Below are positions 13,009 through 20,785 of a stretch of 64,000 nucleotides of DNA, piece after piece. The stretch is from Wolfiporia cocos (lineage: Eukaryota > Basidiomycota > Agaricomycetes > Polyporales > Phaeolaceae). The position numbers and the translations under genes were made by a program. Within the stretch, counting starts at the first letter, position 1. Each line of letters opens with the position of its first letter. The stretch is taken from positions 1-64,000 of the forward strand of contig JACCLO010000048.1 in assembly GCA_029448655.1 (NCBI GenBank), given 5' to 3'. The notes under the pieces are model-generated. The model was not told the origin of the DNA. It saw only the letters and a program-made list of their open reading frames with translations, and did not search any database.

Positions 13009-13357
13009 AGGCATTCGTCGGCCTCGACGAATTTTCCAAGTTCCTCTCTTCAGAGTGCCTCGGCGTCCTGTTCATTGTAGATGTCGCCGTTCCCGCTGAG
13101 GGACGGGGTCGTAGGAGTTCGCCATACGAAGTGTTGGCGGCATTCATTCTGTCAATGACCTGGTTGATTGAGCCCACAAGCTCTGCAAATATAGTCGGGG
13201 CAGTCGAGGATCCAGTGGCTAGCGGATCCGCACTGCCGACAGGGTTGTTCAGGCGAGGGCCTTGCTGGTACCCGTAGGAAAAGGGATATCTCTGAGATAT
13301 TCGTTGTGTCGGTATCTCCAGTGGTGAGCGGCGCGGTGGAGGTTCCGTTGCGCCCAT
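13007..13357 (-). CDS. Small third-frame ORF at the 3' end of gypsy1
   Basis: An open frame of about 116 codons next to the 3' LTR; it reads STAPTIFAELVGSINQVIDR before a Ser/Arg-rich tail. It lies in a different frame from the two longer frames around it. It may be the true C-terminus of the extra ORF after frame changes, or a by-product of stop-poor composition. No family recognised. Confidence 0.3.
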   Translation of the reverse strand: MGATEPPPRRSPLEIPTQRISQRYPFSYGYQQGPRLNNPVGSADPLATGSSTAPTIFAELVGSINQVIDRMNAANTSYGELLRPRPSAGTATSTMNRTPRHSEERNLENSSRPTNA

Positions 13358-14735
13358 GTGGGTAAGGAGGCGGTGTCTCGTTCGTGCTCCCTCGCACCTC
13401 GCTCGAACTCCTCGCGGGTAATGCTCTGCACCGATGGAGATCGTCGAATAGGCGGCGTGCTATTCGCTCTTCGCTGTCGTTCTGGGGTAGCCCTAGGGCT
13501 CGTCGGGCGTGCAGGTGGTTCACGTCTCCCGTTGCCTCCCATACCAGGAATACGTGGCGTCGGGTCTCTAACTCCTGTTCGGCGGGCTCTCTGAGTCTTG
13601 GTAGGCAGTGGAAATAATACTCTATCGCCCTCCATAAAATCAAACGGCCTTGCAACTCGGCGTCGTTCGTCGGGGGTGAAAAAGCAGGCGGGTCGTGGTG
13701 TGTATTCGGGTCGACCGGGAGTAACGTGCTCGCGATCCTCGAAGTCGTTGAGCGCGTGTCGTAGTCGGGCCGTCGTGGTGGCGGCCAATCTGTCGATAAG
13801 TCTGTTGGTGAGTAATTCGAGTCCCTCTCTCTGCGCTCTGATCTGCCCCTCCATTCGGACAAGGTCCTCGGTGATGTTCTGGTACGAGCTGTAGACGTGT
13901 GTGAGGTCCTGCGCGATGTCGAAGAGGGCCGACCAGCCATCGGCTCGGCCAGCAAAAGGTCCCTCGGCCCTGTACCAGAGGAGGGCGTGTCTACTCTGCA
14001 GATGCTGGGGGGAGTACCTTCTTGGTGGCGTACCTCGCGGTCGGCCTTCTCGACGATCTGCATCGCCGGGGGTCGTGGTTCGGCGGGGGAGCTGGTGGCG
14101 AGTCGTCGACATACTATTACTGTCCTGTTTTCGAGTGTCGGGGTTGTCCTGACTCTCGTCCTGTGGTAGTCTTTTATCAGCTCCTTGGAGTGCTCCAAGT
14201 TCGCCTCGTCTTCCCATGAATTGTCGGCTGTGGCATAGCCTTTCCACTTGACGAAGTATTGATGCTTCTTTCCTTTCCATCTGTCAGCCAAGATGGCTTC
14301 GACTTCGTATTCCTCCTGTCCCTTGATGATATCAGGTGGCGGCCGTAGGTAATTGGGTCCGTGCACCCTTGTTTCTTTGAATGGTTTTAGTAAGGCAGCA
14401 TGGAATACCGGATGAATTTTCCAGTTCGCCGGTAACTGCAGCCGGTATGTCGTGGGTCCCATCTTTTCTGTGATGGTGAAGGGTCCTTCCCTTTTTGGTG
14501 CTAGCTTGTTAGATTCGTAGGGGATGGTTAGGTTCTTTGCGTCGAGCCAAACCTTGTCTCCTTTCTCGAGCTTCGGTAATTCTCGGAGGAAACGTCCCGC
14601 CATTCTTTTCTGAGCTAGTTCGTGCGCGATGAATGCCATCTTTCGCGCCTCTTTGATCTTTTTGATCCTGTCAACTGCTGCCAGGACGTTTCCTACCCTG
14701 TCGTAGTCTGGGAATCCCCTTGGAATATAACCCAA
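13152..14735 (-). CDS. pol: gypsy1 pol 3' part: integrase C-terminus, chromodomain, zinc-knuckle-like tail
   Basis: This is in the same frame as the main pol frame and separated from it by one TGA. Residues about 1-105 are the integrase C-terminal region (KGDKVWLDAKNL, FHAALLKPF). A chromodomain follows at about 120-175 (YEVEAILADRWKGKKHQYF, then WKGYATADNSWE), which in chromoviruses reads methylated histone tails and guides insertion to heterochromatin. The rest is a Pro/Arg-rich extension with one compact block (LILWRAIEYYFHCLPRL). It ends in CRQCGSASHWILDC, a CX2CX4HX4C knuckle, and a second CRAC...H pair. A knuckle at the far C-terminus of pol is unusual. A long second open frame overlaps it. 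Confidence 0.7.
   Translation of the reverse strand: MGYIPRGFPDYDRVGNVLAAVDRIKKIKEARKMAFIAHELAQKRMAGRFLRELPKLEKGDKVWLDAKNLTIPYESNKLAPKREGPFTITEKMGPTTYRLQLPANWKIHPVFHAALLKPFKETRVHGPNYLRPPPDIIKGQEEYEVEAILADRWKGKKHQYFVKWKGYATADNSWEDEANLEHSKELIKDYHRTRVRTTPTLENRTVIVCRRLATSSPAEPRPPAMQIVEKADREVRHQEGTPPSICRVDTPSSGTGPRDLLLAEPMAGRPSSTSRRTSHTSTARTRTSPRTLSEWRGRSERRERDSNYSPTDLSTDWPPPRRPDYDTRSTTSRIASTLLPVDPNTHHDPPAFSPPTNDAELQGRLILWRAIEYYFHCLPRLREPAEQELETRRHVFLVWEATGDVNHLHARRALGLPQNDSEERIARRLFDDLHRCRALPARSSSEVRGSTNETPPPYPHGRNGTSTAPLTTGDTDTTNISEISLFLRVPARPSPEQPCRQCGSASHWILDCPDYICRACGLNQPGH
13249..14112 (-). CDS. Overlapping extra ORF in gypsy1 (ORF3)
   Basis: A frame offset by -1 from pol, open for about 290 codons from ATG at 14112 (MSTTRHQLPRRTT). 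Its first two thirds read as protein: HVYSSYQNITEDLVRMEG, then RLRHALNDFEDREHVTP and TPDERRRVARPF. Near 13640 the protein-like signal passes to the pol frame (LILWRAIEYYFH), and this frame becomes Arg/Pro-rich. The real product may cross frames there, by ribosomal frameshift or by a lesion. It has no known retroelement domain; it could be an accessory or envelope-less extra protein. Function unknown. Confidence 0.45.
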   Translation of the reverse strand: MSTTRHQLPRRTTTPGDADRREGRPRGTPPRRYSPQHLQSRHALLWYRAEGPFAGRADGWSALFDIAQDLTHVYSSYQNITEDLVRMEGQIRAQREGLELLTNRLIDRLAATTTARLRHALNDFEDREHVTPGRPEYTPRPACFFTPDERRRVARPFDFMEGDRVLFPLPTKTQRARRTGVRDPTPRIPGMGGNGRREPPARPTSPRATPERQRRANSTPPIRRSPSVQSITREEFERGAREHERDTASLPTWAQRNLHRAAHHWRYRHNEYLRDIPFPTGTSKALA

Positions 14736-14756
14736 GATTATTTCAAGGGGCGCAGG

Positions 14757-17700
14757 TCAGTTTTCGGTTCGCTTGGTGTTGTGCGCAAATTCGACGTCGG
14801 GTAGTCGTTGTACCCATTGGAAAGGGTCGTTCATGCAATAGATACGAAGGTACACTTCGATTTGTTGATTCATCCTTTCCGTTTGTCCGTCGGTCTGTGG
14901 ATGGTACGCCGTACTCATCGCAGATTCCGTTCCCTGCAGCTTGCATAATTCCTTGAACAGTTTCGATGCGAACTGTGGTCCCCTGTCTGAAATGATCTTT
15001 CGGGGAATGCCGTATTGTGAGTATATCTTTCGATGGAATATTTCTGCGGCCCCTTCGCTCGTGATTGTTTTGTCGCATGGGGTGAGAGAGATGGCCTTGG
15101 ATAGGCCATGGTCGACAATCACCATCATGGAGTCATATTTTCCGACTCTTGGCAGGTCGGTGACAAAATCGACCGAGCACTGTGAGAAGGGAAGGGCGTC
15201 CTCCCGTGTCGGTATTGGCTGTAAAGGGGGTTTTAGCGGGTTCCTATCAGGTTTCATCTGTTGACAGATTGCACAGCCTCGGACGTATTCCGGTATCATT
15301 GTTCCCATGTCAGGCCACCAAAAGTGGGTCTTAACCTGTACTGTTGTACCCCAGATCCCAGGGTGTCCGGCCGGGATCGTGTCGTGGTATTTTGAAATGA
15401 CGTCCCGTCGAAGGCCCTCATCTTTTGGCACGTACATCCTGCCCCTGTAGAGCAGTATCCCATCCGTTTGTTGCCATTCATCTGCGGTGGTTCTTGCGGG
15501 GAATTCGTCTGTGCCCCCTAGAGCACGGATCGCCTGTTCCGCAGATTCATCTCGATCGTTGGCGTTCTTGATTCGATCGATGATCGGGATCTGGATTGCG
15601 TGGACGACGAGTTCATTTGGAATCATGGTGATTCCCTCGTTGTCTTCGTTGCTTTCGTCTAGGTGATACAACCTGGACAATGTGTCGGCCATGACTAGTT
15701 TCCTCCCGGGGATGTGTTGTAATTTCAGGTCGAATTGCGAGAGGAATAGATGCCATCTCGCTTGTCGCCGATTTAGGCGCTGTGCGCTTCTCCAGTACGT
15801 CAGGTTCTGATGATCGCTTCGGATCAAGATCCGATGCGGTGCTCCTTCTAACAGGTGCCGCCATTCTTCTAGTGCTCGGACTATTCCGAGTAGTTCGCGA
15901 TCATAGATTTCGTAGTTCCGTTCTGTGGATGTCAGGGATTGTGAGAGATATCCCACTGGCCGTTCACGCCCCGTTTCATCTGTCTGTTTTAGCACTGCCC
16001 CTGTGGCAAACTGAGATGCGTCTGTTTCGAGGATGAATGGTTTCTCCTTGTCTGGCGTTCCTAGTGCGGGCGCCGTTGTGAATGCCTGCTTCATGAAGTC
16101 GAACGCCTTTTGTTCTTTATCCGTCCACTGGAATCCTGTCCCTGTGACCGTTTTCGTGAGATCCACCAGGGGTCGGGCGTGCGTTGAGTAGTGATCGATA
16201 AATTTCCGATAGAAGTTTGCAAATCCTAGGAAGGATCTGACTTCCTTGAGATTTCGGGGAGTCGGCCACTCTTTAATCCTATTGAGTTTCGCTGGGTCCA
16301 TCTGGATGTTTCCTGGGGTGATGACTAGTCCTAGAAATTCGACTCTGTCGACACCGAAGGCGCATTTCTCGGGTTTCACAAAGAGATGGTTATCCACCAA
16401 TCTCTGAAGGATTCGCCGTTCCCGTTCCTTGTGTGTTTTCTCGTCTTCTGAGAAAATGAGGATATCGTCCATGTAAACAAGCACCCATCCTTCGAAGATT
16501 TCTTCTTTCAGGATTTCGTTCATCATTGCCTGAAAGGTCCCGGGTGCATTGCACAATCCGAAAAACATAACCGTGGGTTCGTACAACCTTCGGTTTGTTT
16601 TGAAGGCCGCTTTCCATTCGTCTCCTTTCTTGATTCGCACGTTGTTGTACCCCGCTCTAAGGTCCATTTTCGTGAAAATCTTTGCTCCTTTTAGCTTTTC
16701 CAGGAGCTCCGAGATTAATGGCAAGGGATAGACGTTCTTTATCGTTCCTTCGTTCAGATATCGATAATCTTGACAGGGTCGTAGGCCGCTGTCTTTCTTT
16801 GGGACGAAGAAGAATGGTGACGCCATCGGGGATTTTGAAGGGACTATGAATCCCTTGGCCAGGTTTTCTTTTAGGAATTCGTCCAGCGCCTGTTGCTCTT
16901 TAGGCAACAGTGCATAGACTTTGCAGTCCTTCGGCACGAAATCGGGTTTTAATTCGATTGCGTGGTCCCATGGTCTCGACGGGGGGAACGCCGCTGCGGA
17001 CTCCTTACTGAACACCTTGGTAAAGTCTAGTAGGTGTTTCGGGACCATTTCCTCAATTGTTCGTTCTGGTTCAGGGGTTTTCTGTGCGAATTCTTGGGAC
17101 TTCGTCAGCGCTTTCCTGACAGCATTGATGATTTGTATCTTTGTTCGGAACTTCTTTCGTGTTTCCCCTTTCTCTCCTATGATCCTAGGGTTATCTTTTG
17201 CAAAGCGTCGGATCGCTTCGTACTCCTCAGGAGTATAGAGCCGCTGTGCTGTTTCTTCTGGCTGGTCCGTAGATCCAAATCCTTTCTCCCCTCGTTCTGT
17301 TTCATCTAGGTCCTCGACCTCCAAAATGTCGGGGGTTAGGTGTCGTTCGAAAATTATCTGGGCTATTCGCATGCCCGGGATAATTCTATGTGCTTTGTCT
17401 GAATAGTTGAAGACGATGGCTCCGACGTCTCCTCGGTAGTCCGAGTCTATGATTCCGGCCTGTACTACCAGTCCGTGTCTGAGGGTGTTGCCTGATCGTC
17501 CGGCCAACCTTCCATACGATCCCTTCGGGATCTTCATTTTTACTCCTGTGGAGACGAGTTTCCATCCTCCGGCGGGAATCTCGGTTTCTTCTGCAGCGTA
17601 AAGGTCATACCCTGCGGCTTCTTGGGTTCCCCTTGTCGGAATTTTCCCTTCTGGAGCAACTACCATTTCCACCGTATCCATTTGGATCGTGGCTTCCGGT

Positions 17701-18059
17701 TTCTTTTCTTCTGCCCCTAGTATTGATCGTACATCGACTGTTTGGTCCTTCCAGTCGATTGTGGGGTTTTCGTCTTTTAGCCATCCATACCCTAGAATCA
17801 TATTCTCTGTTCCGATCGATCCTACCAAGAATCGGACCTTTCGCGTTTTCTGGGTCTTCGGATATCGTAGTAGTATGGTGGCTTCTCGGTCTATTCGCCC
17901 ATCTTTGTTTTCTGTTCCGTCAACATTTTTGACGATAATCGGGTTCTTCAAGGGTTGCGTGGGCACCTTGTATTTTTCTACCACTCTGCTGTGGATCAGG
18001 TTTGACATTGCTCCTGAGTCGATTAGTGCATTGCACTTCACGGGTTTTGCCAGCGTCAT
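14757..18059 (-). CDS. pol: gypsy1 pol: protease, dUTPase, RT, RNase H, integrase
   Basis: An 1100-codon frame. Aspartic protease: ALIDSGAMSN at about 11-20 and MILGYGW at 87-93. dUTPase: about 140-265, with all five motifs visible (AGYDLYAA; GRLAGRSG; QAGIIDSDYRGDVGAI; GMRIAQIIF; RGEKGFGST). RT: about 350-580, with YMDD at 529-532. RNase H: ETDAS at 678-682. Integrase zinc region (HDTIPAGH ... CAICQQ) and core with DFVTD, ISDRGPQ and TDGQTER (DDE). The frame extends upstream of the ATG at 18059 without a stop to the end of gag, in the -1 frame, so synthesis as Gag-Pol is likely. It ends at a TGA in the integrase C-terminal region; coding resumes in the same frame. The dUTPase between protease and RT would limit uracil in the cDNA. 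Confidence 0.93.
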   Translation of the reverse strand: MTLAKPVKCNALIDSGAMSNLIHSRVVEKYKVPTQPLKNPIIVKNVDGTENKDGRIDREATILLRYPKTQKTRKVRFLVGSIGTENMILGYGWLKDENPTIDWKDQTVDVRSILGAEEKKPEATIQMDTVEMVVAPEGKIPTRGTQEAAGYDLYAAEETEIPAGGWKLVSTGVKMKIPKGSYGRLAGRSGNTLRHGLVVQAGIIDSDYRGDVGAIVFNYSDKAHRIIPGMRIAQIIFERHLTPDILEVEDLDETERGEKGFGSTDQPEETAQRLYTPEEYEAIRRFAKDNPRIIGEKGETRKKFRTKIQIINAVRKALTKSQEFAQKTPEPERTIEEMVPKHLLDFTKVFSKESAAAFPPSRPWDHAIELKPDFVPKDCKVYALLPKEQQALDEFLKENLAKGFIVPSKSPMASPFFFVPKKDSGLRPCQDYRYLNEGTIKNVYPLPLISELLEKLKGAKIFTKMDLRAGYNNVRIKKGDEWKAAFKTNRRLYEPTVMFFGLCNAPGTFQAMMNEILKEEIFEGWVLVYMDDILIFSEDEKTHKERERRILQRLVDNHLFVKPEKCAFGVDRVEFLGLVITPGNIQMDPAKLNRIKEWPTPRNLKEVRSFLGFANFYRKFIDHYSTHARPLVDLTKTVTGTGFQWTDKEQKAFDFMKQAFTTAPALGTPDKEKPFILETDASQFATGAVLKQTDETGRERPVGYLSQSLTSTERNYEIYDRELLGIVRALEEWRHLLEGAPHRILIRSDHQNLTYWRSAQRLNRRQARWHLFLSQFDLKLQHIPGRKLVMADTLSRLYHLDESNEDNEGITMIPNELVVHAIQIPIIDRIKNANDRDESAEQAIRALGGTDEFPARTTADEWQQTDGILLYRGRMYVPKDEGLRRDVISKYHDTIPAGHPGIWGTTVQVKTHFWWPDMGTMIPEYVRGCAICQQMKPDRNPLKPPLQPIPTREDALPFSQCSVDFVTDLPRVGKYDSMMVIVDHGLSKAISLTPCDKTITSEGAAEIFHRKIYSQYGIPRKIISDRGPQFASKLFKELCKLQGTESAMSTAYHPQTDGQTERMNQQIEVYLRIYCMNDPFQWVQRLPDVEFAHNTKRTEN

Positions 18060-18148
18060 GATTACCGGAATGAAGAGGGATCGATTCTTCTCGAACGAGG
18101 TAATTACATGCGCTGCTTTCTCGGAGGGTAAGACCGTGGGCTTCCCTC

Positions 18149-19984
18149 CTAGGCAAAATCCTGTTCTTCTACGAGCCGTGCTAGGAGCTCGGGGTTCTTG
18201 GCTTTCAGAGCCCTAATTGCTGTGACCGCTCTGTTAGCGGTGACATATTCAGTCTCTTCTTCGGAGACTTCTTCGATGCGAGCTTCTTGCTCGGCTTCTT
18301 CTTCTTCGGTTTTTCGAGTAGTCCGCCTAGGGCGGGCTGGTTTCCTCGGCCTCTTCGGGCAGTCTCGCGACATATGTCCTGGCTGATGACAGGTGAAGCA
18401 TTTTCCTTTCTTGATGTGATCGTCCCTTTCCTGGGTGGTCATTCGATCTACATCCATTGCGTTCGGATCTTTCGGTGCGGTTGTCTGTGGAGCACTAGTG
18501 CGTCCGTTATTCTGGTTCGAGGCTTGCCAAGCCTTTTTCTTGACAAACGGTTTGTCCCGTTTCAAGAATATCTTGTACGTATTTTCATAGTACGAGGCAG
18601 CGGACTGCCATTCATCAATGGTTGCTGGTAGCGGTCGAACACCGATGATGTATCGGGTCGTGTGTTCGGGTAACCCTTTCTCAAAGAGGGTTATGAGCAA
18701 CGCGTTTCCGTCCGCGCTGTATCGATCGTACTGGGCCTTTCCGGCCAAGTTGTTGAACTCGGTGATATAATCATCAATGTCCTTCCTGTCCTGGGTTACG
18801 TCCAGGATTTTCTTCCGCGCCTTCTGTACCTCTTCGATGGCTCCGAAGGCTTTCTGGAAGTCTGCATCAAACTGTGCAAGACTAGGTGGGAAGAATCGTT
18901 TCGTCTGGGGGTTCGTGTAAACCCGGTGGTAATTTTGTTTCCACTGGCCTGTTTTCCCCTTGTTCGAAATATAAGAGAGGATAAAGATCACTCTCTGAAC
19001 GTCGTTCTGGAATGATGTTTCGTACATCGTAAACCAGGAATTGCACTGGTTTATGAAGTTCTGCATGTCAGATCGTTCCCCGTCGAATACGTCTGGGGGA
19101 TTGATCTTTATCATCGGGGGTCGGTAGTACGGGTTTGGCGCCGGAGGTTGAGGCTGCGGCGCATTCGGTGGTGGAGGTCCTCCTCCTCCCGGGTATCCTC
19201 CACCTGGGTTTCCTGGGTTTCCTCCGGGGTTCCCTGGGTTTCCTCCAGGGTTTCCTCCTCCGGGGTTCGCGGGGGTTCCTCCTCCGAATCCTCCAGGAGG
19301 GGGGGCATTCCCTCCTCCGAGTCCGAAGTTTCCTCCCAGTCCTCCTCCGCTTGTACCTGCGGAGGTTCGTCCAAATAGGCCTGAAGGCCATGTTCCTGGG
19401 TTTGTCGTTCCCATTCCTCCGCTTGGGCTAGTCCAAGACGGATTTCCTCCGCTACCCATTCCGGGTGCGTTCTGTGGGGGGTTTCCAAAGAGGTCTGTTC
19501 CTCCAGCCATAGGCCCAATCCCACTCTGCGCAAAAGCAGATATAAATCCTGGAGGGTCCTGTCCTCCGGTCTGGCTGTTATCTGTTCCTGTAAAATTTCC
19601 AGGATTTCTCCCATCATCTCCGATGCGCTCAATTCCTGCCATTCCTGTGGCGCCCGAAGGCTGATTCGTATTTCCATCGGCATCGAAGGTTCTGTTGATG
19701 GTTTCGGTTTCGTTTTCGGTCAACGTCGCGGTTGACATCGGAGGGAGTTCTCCAAATCGTTCGAACGCTTCACGCGTTATTTCCCAAGCGGTCGTTCTTG
19801 CGGAGGGGTATACTTCTACCCACTTCGATGCCCTATCTTCTCTTGGAATGACAACAATTCCTCCGCGGTTACGGAAGGCTCCAATGGTGTCAGTCCACTC
19901 GTATCGGTTGAGTCTGTAGACTCCCTGAATGTCCTCGGGCAAGAGTTCAATCAGTCGTGCTGGGAATTCTGGTCCAAATATCAT
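18149..19984 (-). CDS. gag: gypsy1 gag
   Basis: A 611-codon structural protein. From ATG at 19984 it has an N-terminal folded part, then a Gly/Pro/Asn-rich repeat region (about residues 175-285, with GNPGG units). The capsid-like core follows (about 290-460, INQCNSWFTMYETSFQND and FDADFQKAFGAIEEV), typical of the retrotransposon gag family. A CCHC zinc knuckle, CFTCHQPGHMSRDC, lies near 529-542, followed by an acidic tail. The knuckle would bind the element RNA. The final codons overlap the open pol frame and contain a candidate -1 slip site. Confidence 0.92.
   Translation of the reverse strand: MIFGPEFPARLIELLPEDIQGVYRLNRYEWTDTIGAFRNRGGIVVIPREDRASKWVEVYPSARTTAWEITREAFERFGELPPMSTATLTENETETINRTFDADGNTNQPSGATGMAGIERIGDDGRNPGNFTGTDNSQTGGQDPPGFISAFAQSGIGPMAGGTDLFGNPPQNAPGMGSGGNPSWTSPSGGMGTTNPGTWPSGLFGRTSAGTSGGGLGGNFGLGGGNAPPPGGFGGGTPANPGGGNPGGNPGNPGGNPGNPGGGYPGGGGPPPPNAPQPQPPAPNPYYRPPMIKINPPDVFDGERSDMQNFINQCNSWFTMYETSFQNDVQRVIFILSYISNKGKTGQWKQNYHRVYTNPQTKRFFPPSLAQFDADFQKAFGAIEEVQKARKKILDVTQDRKDIDDYITEFNNLAGKAQYDRYSADGNALLITLFEKGLPEHTTRYIIGVRPLPATIDEWQSAASYYENTYKIFLKRDKPFVKKKAWQASNQNNGRTSAPQTTAPKDPNAMDVDRMTTQERDDHIKKGKCFTCHQPGHMSRDCPKRPRKPARPRRTTRKTEEEEAEQEARIEEVSEEETEYVTANRAVTAIRALKAKNPELLARLVEEQDFA
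18155..18161 (-). promoter_or_regulatory. Candidate -1 ribosomal frameshift heptamer at gag/pol
   Basis: On the coding strand the heptamer is G GAT TTT in the gag frame, one codon (GCC) before the gag TAG. The pol frame is -1 relative to gag and is open across this point up to the protease. G GAU UUA is a known slip site in mouse mammary tumour virus, so GGAUUUU is plausible. I have not modelled any downstream structure. Confidence 0.5.
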
Positions 19985-20018
19985 GTGCCCTTACACCGTG
20001 GTAGGTGAGGGTGTGATA

Positions 20019-20029
20019 AGCTCGACCTT
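20019..20029 (-). other. gypsy1 primer-binding site, self-priming type
   Basis: The coding strand reads AAGGTCGAGCT, one base inside the 5' LTR edge. Its exact complement AGCTCGACCTT occurs in the LTR (plus 20355-20365), 35 nt downstream of a TATAAAA box. It does not begin with TGG, as tRNA-primed sites do. It fits the Tf1/sushi model, in which the first 11 nt of the transcript prime reverse transcription. Confidence 0.7.
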
Positions 20030-20030
20030 C

Positions 20031-20737
20031 TGTTACGGGTCGAACACCCGTTCGTATATTCGAGTCGCGAATATAGATCGTTCTTCTGCATGTGGGCGTA
20101 TAGCCGTATGCAAGGCAAATGCTCGTTAGATGCCTTCAAGTCCTAGGTGAAGTTCCTAGGAGATCGTATAATATCCAATACGCGTTAGAGGATATAATCT
20201 GTTCAGGTGCGAGTCGAATAGAATATAAGACTCGCCTAAGTCCGAGAAGTCAGTGTGCACTTCGAGGACTTAGTCGTTCGGTTGCTCGAGTGAGAAATAC
20301 TGAGCGTAGTTTCCTACGTTTGAGAACGAGTATAAGACTTCTTGTTTATACAACAAGGTCGAGCTGAAGAGCCTTGACAATAAGTACATGAGCTTTTATA
20401 CTACGCTGGGTTTTAGGGGTCAAGTCCATCCCAGATGCCACCGCTACTATCTACGCTATAGTATCAAACGTTTGATAAGTATGTAGTGATGTATCCGAAA
20501 CGATAGATAGGGATGATGGTGGTTGAACACCATCTATCAGCTAATAAACGATGAAGGTGAAACGGTGGCAGAGTTGGATCTGCCAAAGGTGAAACGCGCC
20601 CTACATGCTAATACAACTGGGGATGCGCCCAGTAGAGTCACGAGTAGCCAGGGGGTTGGTTGCGCAACAAGTCCCTGTATCGTATTCGCCCGGTGGTGAG
20701 TTCTGTCGATATTCGAAAAATCAAAATAACCGTAACA
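20031..20737 (-). repeat. gypsy1 5' LTR with promoter
   Basis: The 707-bp partner of 12289-12995. On the minus strand it has TATAAAA (plus 20394-20400) and, at 20365, the predicted transcript start AGCTCGACCTT, which is complementary to the primer-binding site. Confidence 0.93.
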
Positions 20738-20742
20738 CTCCC

Positions 20743-20785
20743 CAACCTGAGTTGCCCGAGAAAATAGCCACGGACTGAAGTGGAT
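20743..20785 (-). pseudogene. Middle scrap of the twice-broken host gene
   Basis: A 43-bp host remnant between gypsy1 and the hAT element (plus the 8-bp duplication 20778-20785). Read on the minus strand it gives part of HFSPWLFSRATQVGE, in frame with the pieces on both sides once the two insertions are removed. Confidence 0.5.

Larger units (their letters stand above)
12289..20737 (-). mobile_element. gypsy1: full-length Ty3/gypsy chromovirus with dUTPase
   Basis: An 8,449-bp element with two 707-bp LTRs that differ at five positions by eye, and flanked by CTCCC at 12284-12288 and 20738-20742. Coding runs on the minus strand: gag, then pol with protease, dUTPase, reverse transcriptase, RNase H, integrase and chromodomain, then a C-terminal extension. 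The near-identical LTRs imply a young insertion. Lesions are few: one in-frame TGA in the integrase C-terminal part (14757-14759). It interrupts a host gene on the same strand. Confidence 0.95.
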
